Assembly (NCBI RefSeq): GCF_008831285.2
Contig: NC_045143.1
Coordinates: forward strand, 16,776,464 to 16,840,463
DNA length: 64,000 nt
Direction: 5' to 3'
Origin: Nymphaea colorata
Lineage: Eukaryota > Streptophyta > Magnoliopsida > Nymphaeales > Nymphaeaceae
Of the stretch, positions 37,524 to 50,682 are shown piece after piece (the first letter of the stretch is position 1; each line of letters opens with the position of its first letter). Both the position numbers and the translations under genes were made by a program. The notes under the pieces are model-generated. The model saw nothing but the letters and a program-made list of their open reading frames with translations, ran no database searches and was not told where the DNA came from.

Positions 37524-39249
37524 AATCTGTTCTGCTCCTCCCGCTGCCATAAAGAATGCGGGACGCAGAACTTCGCGTCATTTACTGGCGAAATTTGTCC
37601 GACGTGAGCTCTCACCAGCCGGCAGCCCCGAGCGTGTGGAACCCAAAAGCCAACCGTATTCGAACAAAACCGCTTGCTGCGAGAACGTTCCTGTCTTATC
37701 GCGGGCCGTGAGAGAGCGGCCACAAGTGGCGTGCCTTCCTTCCCTCCCTGCAGATGGGCAACGAACGGGTGAGAGCGTACCTCATCTGCCATTCAGCCGG
37801 AGTTTTTCTTTCTTCTTTTCCTTTTCCCGGTTCCCTAACTCGAATCGGAAAATGGTGACTCGGTTTGGACTTCGTCAACAGTATTCTCCTCCTCCTAAAC
37901 CAGAACCAATGTAGATTAATTTCGTTTGTTCAACTTTTTGTTTTTTTTTTTCCAATGAGAATTAGTCTTTAAGTGAAAAATTTATTTATTTATTTAATTT
38001 TAGGTGAGTAGATTTTTTTTTCTATCATTCCGAAAAGGTCATTGTCCTTCCATGTGCTCGTTGCCCCCAAAATTTATAAAGCATGCTTCTTCAACGCCCG
38101 AACTACCTTGCCGCTCAATACAGTACTAGTCTTAATATATAAAACATGCTTCTTCAAGACTTTTATGATTCAAGAATGAACACACTGGATTGTGACGAGG
38201 ACCACAAGTATTGTAATTTAAACTTCCTTATAAATGAACTGCCTTACCGCCCAATGCACTATTGCCTTGATCTTAAATGAACAGTTAGTATTATAAAAAA
38301 AACATAATGATATTACACTTAATTTTCAAACACCACATCTTTTAGAAGGATACAAAAACATGCTCACGTGTAAGTCCTTAGTTGCGAGATCGATCAAAGG
38401 TTGTAAAAAAAAAAAAAAAAAAAAACTTTTGAAATTCGAGTTCCTCACGCAGCATATCTCACTAAAAGTTGTGATCTTTGGGGAAAAAAACATAGCTGCT
38501 TTTGCTAGCACATAGTTTGGGCCAACAGTTTTTTGTGTTTTCGTAGCAACAAGTTGGTAAGATGGTCAGAACGTGGCACTATGGAAAATAATGAACTTAA
38601 AAACTATAACTTGCTTAATTAAAGACTGTTATTTTGTTATATTGGCCCTTTCATTTGCCACTGGCTCCCTTTGTGGGTCCGTTTCGTTTCTGGGCCCACC
38701 ACCTAATATACTCCACCCTGTTGAAAAAGTCGGTCTTGTAAAAATCGGTCGGTTCTTGAATCCGATGTGAATCGTCTCATTCACCGACTTTACTCCAGAA
38801 ATCAAAGAACGAGACTCCAGGATAGTGCCTCTCTTTTGCGGTGGCGGCTTTCATTCCAAAATAATGAAAAACTGTCAGTTCTTCATGAACTAAGCAATTT
38901 TTATAATAATTTGATCCTTTGGTCGTTAAGTTTGACAGCTTAATTAAGTCAAGAAATCTCTCAATTTTCCAATTCTTATGTTTTGATGTGACAGTAAGTT
39001 CACTCATGTTCCGAAGCAGCCTTAAACTCTCGAGTGAAAAGGAATGGGTTTCGGTCTCTTTCAAATATGTCCGATTCAATAATTATATCTTTAAAGTACT
39101 CTTTTTCAAAATATTAAAGAAATCAGTTATGAGATTAGGGACTGAGCCAAACTAGTACTCTTTTTCCAAGTTGTTTAACGACTTTCTGAAATATCATCAT
39201 AAGAATAATATTTTTAATTGTATGATGAATAATATTTCTAATTGTATGA

Positions 39250-39275
39250 TGTGTGTGTGTGTGTGAGAGAGAGAG
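39250..39275. repeat. (GT)n(GA)n compound microsatellite
   Basis: A GT run passes directly into a GA run in the gene-poor spacer. Confidence 0.9.
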
Positions 39276-42200
39276 CTGAAATCTTCTAGCCCTCCATCCA
39301 ATTATATATGTTGGATGCATTGCATTGAGGGGTGTGATGTGAAAGGCTGAAAAAATTTTCTGTCTTATGATGTGAGGAAACTACATTTAAGAACTTTTTG
39401 TATTTTGGTCTCTCCATCAAATTGGGAGGAAAAAAAATGTAACATTTTCAAAATATCTCTACAGCTTCCTTGTATTGATAACGTCAAAATGTTTGACAGC
39501 AGCTCTTGCAACAATATTTTTGAGAAGAGAGGGTTTTTTCAACTCTAATATTTTTTATTATGTCATAGCAAGATACTTCTCACTTACATGTCACCTCACT
39601 TCGTAGATGAGAGTTTTCACATCAGTTCGATTGCCATAGGTGTTATGCTTTTGAAATAAATAAATAAATAAAACAAAAATATCAAGTTGAATTATATCAT
39701 CTATAGGCCTCAATGCACCTGTAGGCGAAAAGAAAAAGAGTGGGGAGATGGGGGGGCGCAGGAAAATATCATGTTTAGTCTCGTTCTAGCAAGCTCAAGA
39801 TCTGGACCACCATGATTTTAAGGCTAAGGAGTGAAGCTTAAGGTGTCGTGGATATTAACTGTAAGGACCCTATTAGCTAGACTTTGATATCTCAGCCACA
39901 TCTTCATATTGTGGCCTAAAACTGACCAACAAGATCAATTTCACCCCAAAAAGTGAGATCCAACATGAGACTTTCACCTCATACATAGCTAGCAGTCTGA
40001 TTGCATGTTATATCTGAACTGAACATGGTTAATCAAGTGGGACAATCTTCATTTCTCCTGAAATTTGAAATGCTTAATGATCAAAATTCATATTCAAGGG
40101 CAAGTATATACGTGTCAGGTAAGAGTTAAAAGATCTAAATAAAAGCTCAGTAAATAAAAAACATCTTTTGCAACGGATGCTTCATCAAGCCAATCTTTCA
40201 GATGATTAGTAGTAACAATACATTGTAAAACTATATTTGCAATAAACTAATCGCTTTTTTCCTATAAAGATGTAGAAAATTCATTAGGATGGTAAAATGG
40301 AGGCTCTGAGAGGAAACGTTACACCCAAAAAGCTAAAAAACTTATTTGTGCTAACCAGTGCGCGGATCATAGGTTTGAAATATCTTTTTCGCATATACTG
40401 ATGAATATTTAGTTGCTGAAGGAGCCGCAAAAAAAATTGAGGTGAAGCATCAACTGAATCTCTGTCATCTTTTTGTAAGACAAGGCAATCTTTTCGACAA
40501 GGAAGGCCCCAGAAAAACATAAATAAAAAAAGGTCTGAAAAATATTTTTCTCATTTTTTAAAATATATATATATGTGTGTGCATGCTTCCAATCGCGGTT
40601 GTTTGATGCATTGAGCGATGTGCTGTGAAAGGTCGGAAGGTTTCTTCATCCAAAGCCGGACGAAGAAATCCACAAATCCTACATATAAGATATAAAATAT
40701 GTGCATGACTTTGTACATCTAAACTCAAGCCAAAACTGCAAACGGGCGGTGGGCGATATGTCACGTTCAAACTCAAAGGTAGGAAATCTAATAACTCATG
40801 TCACCATTGATAACAAAGCAGCAAGCAAGCCTGTGCATTAAAGGGTTCCACTTCCAAACAGTACGTGAGAACTAAGTTCTTCATTAATAATTAGCAATAC
40901 TCCACATGATCAGCATTTATTGTAGTGCAAATGTTGGTGCTGGTTTCAAAAGTTTTTGAGCGAAGGATATATTCAAAAGCTTGCTTATTCTAAAGCAGTT
41001 CGGTAAGTTTGCCATCATTTACTTACTAAAAACATTTTTGGAATTTAATTAATCTAAAAAAACAAGCCATTTCCTACCAAGTTCTAACATGCATTGTGTA
41101 AACACTTTCATCTTCTTGAAAATTTTAAAAAATCTACTGCATTTCCCGATCGATCGTTTCTACTCAGCGGTTAACAGTTAAAGCGAAGATATCCAGAAGG
41201 ATGCATTTAAAAGGACCTATCAAGAGGTACTCAAGAAGAGTACTACTGCATCTTCTGAGCTGGTATATGGGAGATTATCATACATCCTTGAGTTGAGTGG
41301 TCTCTAGGCCGTTCTTCTCATTAATCTAATCCATATTTTTCCTTTGTCATATGGCTGAGAGTGCAATGTATTTGAGAATAAATGGCATTTGATTTTTCCG
41401 CCATACAGTTGTTCTGGGCCACAAGCGCACTGCCTTCTTCTGGCAATTATTTTCTCCGCCATGAAAGTTTGTCCATCTTATTTCTAGATTTTCTTTGTTC
41501 AAATAGTTTTGAAAATAGTTCTTTATTAAGTAAATGATTGTTTGTAATTATGATGACTAGTCATACAAAATCAGGCATGCCCTGAGAATAATATTTCCAT
41601 AAGTGACTAAAAAATAGATGGTATTGATAGATAATGAAATTTTGGGCTCTGCCCAATATATATATATATCAGCCATCTTCTGACCACAGCATGACTCTCG
41701 GTCTGGTCTTCTCTTTCGTCTTCCTTTTCTAGGTTCGTGGATATGAACTAAAAACTTTTTTCCACTGAATTCAATTGCTAAGCTTGTGTTTGAGTAGATA
41801 AACCCGATTAGTCATATCAAACATGGACCCCCTTCATTTTCCAGTTGTCTCTGGCCGTTACCCCGTTCAAGTTCTGTGCATTACCAAACTCAGCCATGGG
41901 TTTCTTGGACGTCGAAGACGCACCAGCAAAGGTCCAGGACCCGTACTATTTGATGGGCTAGGCACAAACAAGAAGTGAAATCTTTTGTGGATCTTGAACC
42001 AGTCACGGAACGGAGGTCCGAATCAAATTCGGGTTGAACTGATCTGCTCAGTGACCCAACTCCAGGTCCAAATTGATGCAGAATCAATTTAAATAAGAGA
42101 GAACCTTGGATAACTCCAGGGCCATGATTCATTTGCTTCTTTCCCTTGCTTTGTATCTTTAAATTTTCTTTTTCCCATTCAATCTTCAGAGATCTCTCCT

Positions 42201-42546
42201 GCTGAATGTATCAAATTGTTTACTAATACTAGGACCATTAAGTGCAATAAAAGAAAAAAAAACACATTATTTTAAGATTTTACTAGAAAAGAAAACCAGA
42301 AGGACATCTTTTTTTTTTTTTTTTTGTTCTTTATTGGAATCAGACTCAAATCATATGTTGGGTAGTATCCTAAAAAGTTACAGGGTTTCTGGAAACCCGA
42401 TTCGAATTTGTCCGGATAAATTGACCGGGTCGGACAGATGCCGAACCGGTTCGTTTTCCTATCTGAGGGGGCAGGAGATTTTTCCGTGAATGAGGGAAGG
42501 AGTGGAGGGCAGAAAGAGAAAATGGCGAGATCAGAGTGAGGAAGCC

Positions 42547-42553
42547 TATAAAT
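42547..42553 (+). promoter_or_regulatory. Candidate TATA box of the SMO2 gene
   Basis: TATAAAT in a CCTATAAATGG context lies 354 bp before the SMO2 start codon, after a GC-rich purine stretch. If used, transcription would begin near 42,580 with a leader of about 320 bp that is CT-rich, as is common in plants. Confidence 0.5.
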
Positions 42554-42603
42554 GGATCCCAGGCGTGGTGGGATTGTCGCTCTTGACTGAATCGGGTCCG
42601 CCT

Positions 42604-42609
42604 CACGTG
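42604..42609 (+). promoter_or_regulatory. G-box (CACGTG) near the SMO2 transcription start
   Basis: CCTCACGTGGAC contains the G-box core 297 bp before the SMO2 ATG. Such sites bind bHLH (including PIF/BZR-type) and bZIP factors. It lies slightly downstream of the candidate TATA box, so either it falls in the leader or the real start is further right. Confidence 0.45.
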
Positions 42610-42900
42610 GACAGTCTGTCAAGGAGGGAGGAAGAAGGCAGAGCGAGCGGTAGAGATACTCTCGTGTCTCTCCTCTCCGGGAGAATAGCAAGAGGGACAG
42701 TGTGGCCTCCTCCTTCCGACCTCTTCTTCTCGCTTCTACCTTGCTCGCGCTTCTGATCGCTCGCCATTGGCATTGTCTCCTCTTCTTTTACCGTCCCTCT
42801 CGCTCTGTTTGTCTGAAGGGAGAGACCTGCTTCTCTCTGTCGATTTCTCTGCTCCGAGTCGCTCGGACGTGCACATAGACTCAAGCACGCTTTCTCGGCA

Positions 42901-45900
42901 ATGGCGTCTCTTCTGGAATCGGGATGGCTGGTACGGATTTTCTCCATTTGCGTCTTTTTTCCTCATTCCCTCTTTCTGCCCATTGCCTCTCTCTCTCTCT
43001 CTCTCTGTATACACGCTTATATGTTTTTTTCCTTTTCCCTGAACTTCTTTTTAAAATCGAGTCGGCTATCTGGAGGCGTGGATTCCGAATATTCTCTTTT
43101 TCTTTTCTGGTAGCTTTCGTTCTAACCTTTCTTCTCGTGTTGGAAATGAGGGAAGGGAGGGGATCTTGCTCGGCAGTTTACTTGACTTTGTTCTTGTGGT
43201 TGCAATATGGTTGATCTTTCTGAGTTTTACGTTTTAGGACTTCTTTCTTTTCTTTTGTGCTCCGGTGAGTGACTTCAGTTTGCATGTGATTCGTTGATTT
43301 AATGGTCGTTAGTCTTTTGCATTTGTGTTGGTTCATAAATGTTTTGAGTATCCTGAAACCATGAATGTCGGCTGTTGTTTTTATGTGTACAAGCTGATGA
43401 TTGATATCTTCTATGTTTTATCGTAGTGATGAGAATGCTGCGTACTTTTTCTGAGAAAATTTTTAATACTGGCGTAAAAATCGCCCTTGTAGGCCCGGAG
43501 TAATGTGTAGCGACCAGATCTAATGCGTGCGAAGAAACAACGATTGCCATAACCCGAGATTCACAGATATAATTTACATAGCGTGTGTGTCTGGTTAGCG
43601 CGTTATTTCACTGAGGCACGGGATGGCTACTTGGCTTCATGGACATTAAAAAACAGCTTTCGTCAAGGTCGAGACCATTAATTTTCTCTGTAGCAGAGAA
43701 AATTTTCTGTACTAGCAGCTAAAATTGTTTTATTGATTTCCCTCATATTTATGCGGCGGGGCAGTAATCATCACGTTACATGTCATGCCGTCATGCTAAG
43801 TGAAGTAGCTTTTACTTTTACGCTTATTACTGTAACAAATATGCCATTGATGGAAACATAACAAGCCTCTTCAAACTTCGGTGGCACATCCATATCTGAA
43901 TGGTTCTCAAAATCATTGTTTCATGGGTTTGTCCGTAATACTATATCCTATTTATTAATTTGTCGTGTTGGCATATTTTATTTGGCGCTCTATAAAATAT
44001 AAACTATAGACAAGAGTTACAACACCTTGCTTAATAGATATGATATTTATCTAACAAAGATGCATCCGATGCAGTCGATACCTGGACTTTTAATGGAGAA
44101 AATTGTCCACACTAATAAAAAGTCTGTCTTAGACGGATCAAACCAATTCCATTGATGTGTTCTTGGCACTATTGGCACTCTCTCCCATGGAATTGAATGA
44201 ATGAGTTATTTCGTTGTCATGTGTACGCTGTTGGCAACGAAGAGACTGTATGGCATTTGTAGACACGTCGAATCCTTTGTCAGTTTTGCCAACACCTGTA
44301 TTTACTTTGAGAAGGAAGACAAGGTGCTTACTACAAGCCGAAAAGCTTATTTTTGTGAACCCCATAAATGGGATTTCGGAATTCGTATCAATTTGTTCAT
44401 TTCACTAGAAAGTGGAATTGTTTAATTCAATTGCCCATATTATTCATAATTTACCGGACAACTGCTAAACACCAGTTCTTCTAGTATATCTAGGTAGCTA
44501 TGACTTTCCATGCTAAACAGGTGGAGTATTTGTTTGCATATATGGCATTTACATTATTCTCTTCATGATTTTTTTCCATTTGGTCGATGGTTGTTTCTTC
44601 TGGCACCATTTGTTGTCACGTCTTACGGGCGTGTGGGTATAGACTTTTAATGTGTGATGACATTTGTTTATATTATTGTGAACTTCTACTTCGTTTAAGT
44701 TGTTTTAGACTTTTAGTTACTTTCATAGTCCACCTACATGCAAGTGTTTCTTATGAATAATTAAGCTAACTGTATGACTAAGCGGAGCAACTGGGCAGTT
44801 GATCCTAGTTCTCCTTTTCTGTTGTCTTCCGCCGTTTTGAAGAAAAAATATGGAAATTGCATGCAGACATCAGAATGAAGAAAGTGAAGAAGGGATGATA
44901 ATAATACATGGATGTAGTAGCTGAAAGTAAAAGTTTGTTGAGTGCTGGGGCCTGGCACATCAAGTATCTGGAATTCCTAGCTTACATCCTAGAAAACCAT
45001 TGACTATCACCAAATTGTTCGTGTTCTTCTTTTGCCAAACCTTTCTGGGTTAAAGGGGATAGGTTATTTTTGTCTAGTCAAACACATAAGGACACTTCAA
45101 TGGAAACAGATAGTTCTGGAAGATTCTCTATGTGAAAACCTTTCTGAATGCTGCGTATTGCTGGGGCTTCAACTATCAATTATCTAAAGACTTCTTTTTG
45201 ATATTTACTATGAAATTGCTGACTATGAGTAAAAGTTGTCTGTTATCCAAATCTCTCTTGGTAAACAAGGTGATGTTTCTGTTCTAAAGGAAGATGGAAA
45301 AATTCCATGATGCTTTTTGCAGAGTGGAAGAGCCGTGTAGAGTTCTATATGTGAAGGTTCACATGCTGCATATCTCAGCCCTCTAGTGTCATTTCTAAAT
45401 GCTATTTACGTGAATATCTATGGCCAGAATTGCACTTACACGAACAAAATTACTTGCAGTATTCTTTCAGTCACGGTGTTGGATTATCAATAATAGGACT
45501 TCTTAGAAACAGTCCTGCACGATTCTTTATGTGAAACTGAAGTTCATCTATGGAAGAAATACTATATAAGCTGTGTAGATGAAGAAAAAAAAGTCATATC
45601 ATTGTCGTCAGCACAAAGTTAACCATTCTATGCCCCACAAGAAAGTTTTTGTCTCTATGAGAAGCATTGAGCCCTTAAATATCTGAAAATAACTCAGCAG
45701 TGTCAAAAGATAGGATGACATAGTCTGATGTTTGAAGAAACAAATGTTTCCAAGTGGACAATACATATTTGATGTCTTTTAGTAGGCTGTTGGCATTTTC
45801 CAATGGAATTGTGAGCTCCAGCAGTTGAGAAACAGTCTTTTCTTTAGCTAGACAAGCAAATTTATTGTATTGGATCACATTGATGATGTCTGTTAGATTT

Positions 45901-48900
45901 GGGTTGGTCGTTTGTTTCCATGATGTTCATATCATGTTCACTTACTGTTTCATATGGTAGGCATGCAAGTTGTCTTTGGTCATTAAGGCAAAATGCTCTG
46001 CTAATTTTGTGATGTGGCTAATTGTTATTTTGCTATTCAAATTATTAATATTTTTTTAACTTGATTCACAGTTTGCAATTTCATATCAAGGTACTGGCTT
46101 GGCATTGTGAAAGATCCTTGTTCCAAAATGTTGGTCAAAACATGGGTCAAAGATAAAGGATGCCTCCGCATGAGAAAAAAAACTCCTAGTTTTGAAAAGT
46201 ATTTTCAAGATGTTCAGATCATGAAGCACATGGCCAAGGCCTTTGGTGCTCAAAAAACATAAAAAAATGCCCCAGTATGAACACTAGTGTGACATTGTGA
46301 AAGGTACTTGTTAAGACATTGTTCAAAAATTACCCTGGTAGGGTTGATTTTCAGGAAAGTTCTTGTGAAAGTTCATCATTTGATGAAAAGTTTCCCTATC
46401 TTCCAATTTTGTATCCTATGGGGAAAGTTTAAAAATTAGTTTGTAGTTTATGTGCATGGTTGAGTGTCTCTATGGTTGATTATATTCATCAAATTTTCTG
46501 TTAGTCCCTATATTGTCCTGCCTGCTTCGCAGCGAAAATTGCAAACTTGCTTTTATATTTCATTGTGTATTAAAGGTTTATTTTCTTTTTGCATGTCTTG
46601 TTTTTCCATCACTGATAGCCCTTTCTTTTCGGGTGATGCAGTATCTGATCACACATTTCAGTGACTTTCAACTTGCGTCACTTGGAAGTTTCCTGCTTCA
46701 TGAAAGCATCTTTTTTCTGTCAGGCCTTCCATTTATATTCATTGAAAGGACTGGGTTGTTAAGCAAATACAAGATTCAGGTCTTCCTCTCTCTCTCTTTC
46801 TCTCTCTCTGTGTGTGTGTGTGTGTGTGTGTGTGTCTAGTGTGTCTAGCGTGCGTGTTTGTTCATCATGATATTGGTACATGAAATGGTTATCATTCTTT
46901 TGTGGTCAGCTTTATTTATACTACTCAGTTCATGGTTTACATGATATTCCTTCCTGTAACCAACATTGTATTATTTACTTAAAAAAGAAAAATTCATGCT
47001 AGCACCATTTCCTTGTACTTCTGGTTAGCAAATGTGGAAGAAGCACCTTTCTCTGGCAGTTCTTCCTTTAGGACTAACATCCTAAGTGATGCTTAATGTT
47101 GCTCTAGTTTGTATTTAGTGAACATGATTGACAGACTGTTTTCTTTAAAATTATCATCGCCCTGGTTATGAAGCTGCTGAGGACCTGTACCGTGAAGCAA
47201 CCAACCTTTGATGTTCACTGTTTCAATTGCCAATACATTCTCAGATTGCACTATTTCTTCCTTCAGTAATGTTGTTTCAACTTACAATTTTTATTTCATT
47301 TTCAAAATCACAGAAATGATCTTCCCTGTTTTTTGGGTTACTGGGGAAGCTATCTTAAATTATCCTAGTAGCAACCTTCAGTTGAATGTCAAGAGTCTGG
47401 AGTCTGGACACATTTTTATAATTTTTTTTGTACTTTAGTGGTGGTTGTGAAAGAATAATGGGTAATTTGTTCATAGCCTCTCAATTTCTAGTAAGATAGA
47501 AGATATCTATTGGGTGGTGACTGTTTTTGGACTTGTTTTGAGGTAATTTCATGTCTTGTGCCATTGGGAGATGTACTATGTCTGATTCATTTTTATTTCT
47601 CTGCAGAACAAAGTTAATACCGCTGCTGCACAGGAGAAATGCATCCTAAAGCTGTTGCTCTACCACTTCTGTGTGAACCTTCCACTTATGATGGTTTCAT
47701 ATCCCGTCTTTAGATTCATGGGGATGCGGAGCACACTTCCATTGCCATCCTGGTACTTACAGCTCGATCTTCTGTCGCTCAAATTCCTTTAGATATTATA
47801 TCAGTCTCTCCTGCAGTTGAATTTGATTATACATTGTTGAATAAGTTGCACTCTTCTACTGCAACTAATGATGCTTGTATGTTCTACAGGAAAGTGGTTG
47901 TGCCACAGATAATCTCTTATTTTGTTCTGGAAGACTTTGTCTTTTACTGGGGTCACAGGATTTTACATACCAAATGGCTGTACAAGCACGTGCATAGCGT
48001 ACATCATGAGTAAGATAAGATTTCCACCTTTGTGTCAATCTTGTCATAGTAGGACATGCATGATGACCTTTGCTTTACTTTGGATGGCCCATAAAGCAGT
48101 AGTATTATCTCATACAGGTATGCAACACCTTTTGGATTAACTTCAGAATATGCTCATCCTGCTGAAATATTGTTCCTTGGGTTTGCTACTATTGTTGGGC
48201 CAGCCATCACTGGGCCTCACCTGTTTACCCTTTGGCTGTGGATGATGCTAAGAGTCCTGGAGACAGTAGAAGCACATTGTGGCTATGATTTCCCGTGGAC
48301 TCTATCAAAGGTGCTGCCAATATATGGAGGGTAAGCAGTTCTTCATGCTAGTCTTGTCATTTTAGTTTGATACAATTATGTGGCTTCACCCATGTGTTGA
48401 TCACCTAACAGATTTTTTGTTCTTTATCAGGGCTGATTTCCATGACTATCATCACCGTTTGCTCTATACCAAATCAGGCAACTACTCATCAACATTCACA
48501 TACATGGATTGGTAGGGATTCATTTTATTAAGAATCTCATAATATCTATCAAGTACTGTAATTCGGTTGGCGTTCTTCCCCTTGTGGTCTCTGCTTGCAG
48601 CCCGATCTTTTCATTTTAAGGGTTCGATTTAAAGGTTTCCCTTAGTGTTCCCTTTGAAAATGCTTATTATGCCTTTTCTCACTGTTTATCATTGTCCTGA
48701 AAGATGTGGAGGTTGAGAACCGAGTATTTTGCTATTTTTGCTGGGAATGTTGACATCATCGTATCACTGGGAAATGTTAAGATCGTCATATCATGGCTTG
48801 CTACGCCTAGAATGTTTAGTGCATCACATAAAGTCAGATTCATGTGTTTTGCTGAAATGCTGTTTACTCTATTGCAGATTGAACAACAAACCAAGGCAGA

Positions 48901-49063
48901 ATATTTTATGCTTCCTTTTGCATATGCTCTTGTGTACATGATTGCCATATTAAGGTTGCTGAAGCTTAACTTGCTGGTTGTTTATCCTCTTTTCAGGTTA
49001 TTTGGTACAGACAAAGGTTACCAGAAGCTGAAAGCACTGAAGAAAGAAGAGGAGTCCACATAA
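42901..49063 (+). CDS. SMO2: Methylsterol monooxygenase 2 (sterol C4-methyl oxidase)
   Basis: Seven exons (42901-42930, 46642-46779, 47607-47752, 47890-48009, 48118-48330, 48431-48511, 48997-49063) join to 264 residues, the usual SMO2 length. The first exon codes for only ten residues (MASLLESGWL) and is followed by a 3.7 kb intron. The enzyme belongs to the ER membrane-bound fatty acid hydroxylase superfamily. The di-iron histidine clusters are intact: HRILH (127-131), HSVHH (140-144) and HDYHH (about 220-224). Hydrophobic segments occupy about residues 21-41, 75-100 and 150-190. The C-terminus ends in a lysine-rich tail (KGYQKLKALKKEEEST). In plants SMO2 oxidises the remaining 4-alpha-methyl group of sterol precursors, acting with a 3-beta-hydroxysteroid dehydrogenase/decarboxylase and ERG28, toward sitosterol and campesterol. 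The SMO2 rather than SMO1 class is called from the overall match (HFSDFQLASLGSFLLHES, YATPFGLTSEYAHPAE). Confidence 0.96.
42931..46641 (+). other. Intron 1 of SMO2
   Basis: A 3.7 kb AT-rich intron follows the ten-codon first exon. It starts with a CT microsatellite (42,990-43,006). The rest shows no recognisable gene or element; short open frames in it (for example 44,138-44,425) have no family features. Confidence 0.8.
46780..47606 (+). other. Intron 2 of SMO2 with CT/GT microsatellite
   Basis: The intron begins with a (CT)n run that passes into (GT)n (46,785-46,835) within 10 bp of the exon end. The remainder is AT-rich without features. Confidence 0.85.
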
Positions 49064-50430
49064 ATAACCTTTCGAAGTTTGAATGCCTCTGGGGTTAGTG
49101 TTGGATTGGAAATGCTGGCGAGATTGGTCCTGGAATATGTAGAAGTTTATGCAGCTTGGCTTGAAGGTTGGCATCTTTTAAGAAGGTTTGTTTTAGAGAC
49201 TTTTATATGCATGCATGCGTGTACGCCTGTCTGTTGGAAAATGAAATCTTCATTTTGCCTTTCTGATCTGCACTAATTCGTTGCTTGGGTTTGATCGTGG
49301 TGAAAGTGTATCCGTCTATGACCTAACTTCCCTGCATAAATGTGAATTAATTTCTCTAGTCAAATATTTATTGGTACTTCTACCGACTGTCAACTTGAAC
49401 TTTTGATGAATACTATAGAGCCAAAACGTTGGTGACCATTTACTTGCTGTTTGGATGACGCTAAGATCGCACTTTTTACATAGTTTTAGCTTCAAGTACA
49501 TTTATTTTAACCGGTTTTGATGTGAAAACTAAGTTTTTGCAAGGTTTAGCATCATTTTTAAAAGCTCTTGACCTACGAGAGGAATTATATCGTCTATTTT
49601 GTAGCATTCTGGTACATTAAAGTGTCTAGGGTGTAAATTATTACTCTTTATCAATTGGGAATTGGATTGAAGACCAACTTGGTACAACCAAAAACGACAT
49701 GTTGTTGACACCCCTGGTATGAGTGCCTGTCATTAGCTTTCACGCGCAACTTTATTTCCAAATTTACGCTGCTCTCGTTAGCAGACCACCCCTGCATCCA
49801 TGTTTTTGCAGATCGTTGCAAGCAGCTGCGCTGAAAATCAAGTTAATCCAGTAAACGTGTTTATGGCTGCTGGCCATGGGATTTACGATCACCATTGACA
49901 AGGAATTACATAGATTGAATCATGAGTGGTTCATGGTCTCTGATATTTTGCAGATTTAAAGGAACAGCTGAATGATAATCAGTAAAAAAAGTTAATATGG
50001 GGCATGCTGTTATGTTTCCGGTTTATCCTAATTAACTCGGAAGCCTGACTTGTGAACCATGGTTGGCCACATTCAAGATAAAACTGAATCGAAGATTGGG
50101 TATCGGGCCGTGACTCAGGGGCAGACGAGGGCACAGCCTTTAATGGGTTGGACGTGGGTGTAAAAAAATCAGCCCTTGGGGCCAAGGCTTATTAGAACCT
50201 TAGCCTGACCCAGCCTGTTTACTTAAATGGACTTGGTCAGGCTGGGTCACAAACCATTCACAGGAGTCCATTTTAAGATTGAAGTTAATAAAACTTAAAC
50301 CAGCCAATGAATTAAATTTACATAGGTTACCATAAAATTACACGACAAAATATATGTTACTATGAATTCAAATGACTAAATATGTATACAGAACTTTCGT
50401 CAAGGGGCATAGTTGGTAGGGCTAAAAGTT

Positions 50431-50682
50431 CGTGAAGCAATGTGTCTCTACATAGAATTTTTTTGTGAGTTGGTTCTCCATCCATTAATTTAATTGACTC
50501 AGGATATTATTTGGCATGCAACCCATATAATCCCAGGCTTACCTCAATCCGTGCGATACGTGAAGCAATGTGTCTCTACATAGACTTTTTTTTGTGAGTT
50601 GGTTCTCCATCCATTAATTTAATTGACTCAGTATATTATTTGGCATGCAACCCATATAATCCGAGGCTTACCTCAATCCGTC
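50431..50682. repeat. 128-bp tandem duplication
   Basis: Copy 1 (50,431-50,552) and copy 2 (50,559-50,682) share long identical stretches such as GTGAAGCAATGTGTCTCTAC and CCATTAATTTAATTGACTCA, with only a few differences. The high identity points to a recent duplication. Confidence 0.95.

Larger units (their letters stand above)
33408..42540. other. Large gene-poor spacer between COX7a-like and SMO2 genes
   Basis: About 9 kb of AT-rich sequence without a recognisable intact gene. It contains an unrecognised minus-strand frame with one stop (35,593-36,048), a run of 22 G followed by a GC-rich patch (37,502-37,870), a poly(A) tract (38,405-38,425), a GT/GA microsatellite (39,250-39,275) and a poly(T) tract (42,309-42,325). 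A G-box core (CACGTG) at 37,360-37,365 precedes the GC-rich patch. Several stretches look like decayed repeat DNA but carry no domain I can name. Confidence 0.65.

Noticed and set aside
37463-37914. Overlapping frames on both strands through the GC-rich patch
   Set aside because: High GC lowers stop frequency, one frame owes its proline run to the G22 tract, and no homology could be recognised.
42272-43042. Many overlapping frames on both strands around the SMO2 start
   Set aside because: They come from CT/GA-rich leader and intron sequence. Only the ten-codon exon at 42,901-42,930 is supported by splicing and homology.
48704-49063. Long plus-strand frame reaching the SMO2 stop
   Set aside because: Only its last 67 bp are the SMO2 final exon. 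The rest is intron read-through upstream of the acceptor at 48,996, and the spliced model gives the family sequence.
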